The notes beneath the pieces were generated by a model. That model ran no database searches, was not told the DNA's origin, and was given only the letters and a program-made list of their open reading frames with translations. From Leptoclinus maculatus (Eukaryota > Chordata > Actinopteri > Perciformes > Stichaeidae): a stretch of DNA of 64,000 nt. The stretch is from NCBI GenBank assembly GCA_032191485.1, contig JAVDOI010000006.1, positions 9,592,056 through 9,656,055 of the forward strand, written 5' to 3'. Positions within the stretch are counted from its first letter, which is position 1, and every line of letters begins with the position of its first letter. Below are positions 62,362 through 64,000 of this stretch, piece after piece. The position numbers and the translations under genes were made by a program.

Positions 62362-63790
62362 GTGACTGCCCTTTACCTTTACAGCATGAAAGTAACTTTG
62401 ATTGCCGATTGAGACACGAGGAACTGGAAAAACAAGTTCACAGAACTTCGGGAATTACTCAAAAATGTCAGCACAACCACATTCAGATAACAGACAATAC
62501 AGTCGATAAACATTTATCAAGCTCGGGCTCATGCCATGAGATACAGATCACAATTTACAGCCAACAGTGATTTACAGTAGGTACTGTGTCATATTTTTAC
62601 ATTTGCATTTTAAACTCATGCTGTTGCATCAGTTGTGCTTGTACATTAAAATGTCTGTTTCTGACAAAGCACCATCTGTTGGCACTGGCTTCTCTAACAG
62701 ATTAGGACATCTGCGTGCTTCCTGTGAATTCCCATGGCGACAAGCACGTTTTAAAGTTTTATATTATATGTCACTCTCGGAAACCGCATGTGTCTTATTC
62801 ACAGAAAGTGGTGTCAAAACTAAACTAAATGAATAGTGGGCAAATGTGCAGGGTTTTCTAAAGTTTTATAGCAGAGATGTCAGGGTTTGGGTGGCTTACC
62901 ACCTCTGCTAAACATCTTCCTGGGGAAACATTGATGTGCTATGACAAATAATACAAAAGAGGGAATCCAAAGAAATTTGATCGGGACAAAAACTTATCTT
63001 TTCACTTTGTACTCATTTATTTCCTCTCACTCCTGAGGGGAGCCAGAGTGCGGGATTAGTGACAGATCAGCATACTAAAGCTTGCAGGATCAGGCAAATG
63101 TTGACTAGCACAGGGGCTTAAACATGAGTCCTCTGGATTTTTCCATTCAGTATGCCAACCTGCTTCCAAAACCTATTTGTGTACATTGTCAAAAAGTATT
63201 ACAGCTTTTCATGAATCACTACAACAGTAGTCCAAAATCCCTAGATAGAATTATGCTAGACAGAGGAAACCATATGTTTTCAAGTCCAGTGAAGGAATAT
63301 TTCACCACCAACAGTATCACTTGTAGGCTTTATCAATTACTCACCAAGTGTTACCTTGAATTTGTGAAGAAAACTTTGTTTTTCTCTCATGCCTCCTTGG
63401 TGAACGAAGAATTCGCTAAAACCTTACTATTTAAAAATACTTCCACATAAACAGTACTCGCTCAGACTGTTTAAGCAGAAGTGCTTGAGATAGTAGGTTT
63501 TAGCGAAGATGGATGTGTTTGGGAAGTAGTCAGCATACGACTTGGATTATACTGCAGGAGTTTGTTTCTAAACTGATGTTTCGATTTAGTTTTGCTGTCG
63601 TTTAACGAGACCCCTATTTAATTCTTCAAGACCTTTCTCCGTTTTTTGATACTTTGACGCACGAAAGACGAAAATTCTTCTCAAATTTAAGGCAACACAG
63701 TGTGAGTAATTGATACACAAATGAACATTTTGGGAAGTTACTCCTGAATATCAACATATTGATATTCCTCTTTCTGCTCTTCTTCCTCAG
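62362..63790 (+). other. Last cpne5 intron (1.4 kb)
   Basis: Contains a fold-back type repeat (63285-63755) that ends about 35 bp before the last coding exon. The 108-codon plus-strand frame at 63124-63447 overlaps that repeat and is not copine. Confidence 0.75.
63285..63755. mobile_element. Fold-back (inverted repeat) element next to the last exon
   Basis: TATCAATTACTCACCAAGTG followed by TTACCTTGAATTTGTGAAG on the left (about 63338-63376) reappears inverted and diverged on the right (about 63678-63715). GAAGGAATATTTCACC at the left edge matches a widespread fish repeat of this type. Arms pair imperfectly, so it is an old copy. Confidence 0.6.
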
Positions 63791-63982
63791 TTTGTTCCCT
63801 TCAGAGACTACATGGATCGGACAGGCAACCACGTGTTAAGCATGGCTCGGCTCGCTAAAGATGTGCTAGCAGAGATCCCGGACCAGTTAATCTCTTACAT
63901 GAAGAGCAGGGGGATCAAACCCAACCCAGCGCCACCTCCCTACACACCTCCCGGACACACACACCACCACACACAGATCTGA
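63791..63982 (+). CDS. cpne5: cpne5 terminal coding exon: A-domain end and C-terminal tail
   Basis: Residues 393-455 begin FVPFRDYMDRTGNHVLSMAR and end APPPYTPPGHTHHHTQI, then TGA (63980-63982). The tail has a PPPY (PPxY, 440-443) WW-domain ligand motif, a His-rich patch and a T-x-I ending that fits a class-I PDZ ligand. FRDYMDRTGNHVLSMARLAK is common to copines; the tail resembles copine-8 more than mammalian copine-5. Acceptor AG is at 63789-63790. Phase is 0. Confidence 0.97.
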   Translation, partial: FVPFRDYMDRTGNHVLSMARLAKDVLAEIPDQLISYMKSRGIKPNPAPPPYTPPGHTHHHTQI

Positions 63983-64000
63983 AGCCCTCCTCTTCGCTTT
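63983..64000 (+). other. cpne5: Start of cpne5 3' UTR
   Basis: Eighteen bases after the TGA; no polyadenylation signal is within the window. Confidence 0.85.

Noticed and set aside
63124..63447. 108-codon plus-strand frame before the last exon
   Set aside because: Overlaps a fold-back repeat and reads out of the copine series; no homology recognised.

Overview
This is vertebrate nuclear DNA, almost certainly from a teleost fish. It is AT-rich and mostly intronic, carries many (CA)n/(GT)n microsatellites, and holds several interspersed repeat types I know from teleost genomes: hAT-type MITEs, L2/CR1-type LINE tails, and large-inverted-repeat elements containing a TTTTGGGAAATACAC-like word. 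I see no bacterial, viral or organellar gene organisation.

One protein-coding gene can be reconstructed with confidence. It is a copine on the + strand, best matched to copine-5 (cpne5; whether teleost cpne5a or cpne5b cannot be decided here). Fifteen coding exons lie between 1717 and 63982. All have GT..AG borders and compatible phases, and they join into 455 codons plus a TGA stop. The 5' part of the gene (promoter, start codon and most of the first C2 domain, roughly 110 residues in mammalian copine-5) lies upstream of the window. What is present is the end of C2A, a complete C2B domain with all five expected calcium-ligand aspartates, a lysine-rich linker, the copine von Willebrand A-like domain with its metal-site residues, and a proline/histidine-rich C-terminal tail.

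Layout: 1-1716 is the end of an upstream intron, containing a well-bounded 888-bp hAT element with an 8-bp target-site duplication. 1794-28714 is a 27-kb intron with long CA repeats, an LTR-like element, old interspersed repeats, several repeat-poor blocks that could be regulatory, and one unexplained exon-like open frame on the minus strand (23517-23704). 28715-38005 holds the first C2B exons; 45195-48408 the rest of C2B; 51399-54255 most of the A domain. The 7.2-kb intron 54256-61483 is a cluster of transposable elements: two hAT MITEs, a fold-back element, a BED-finger hAT remnant and a repeat interrupted by another insert. 61484-63982 encodes the C-terminal end. The final 18 bases are 3' UTR.

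The most noteworthy observations are: GT (UG in RNA) tracts next to the splice acceptors of three exons, most extreme for the exon at 54153; a C-terminal tail combining a PPxY motif with a class-I PDZ-like ending; several newly bounded transposon copies; and the orphan minus-strand exon candidate. I found no new multi-gene system.
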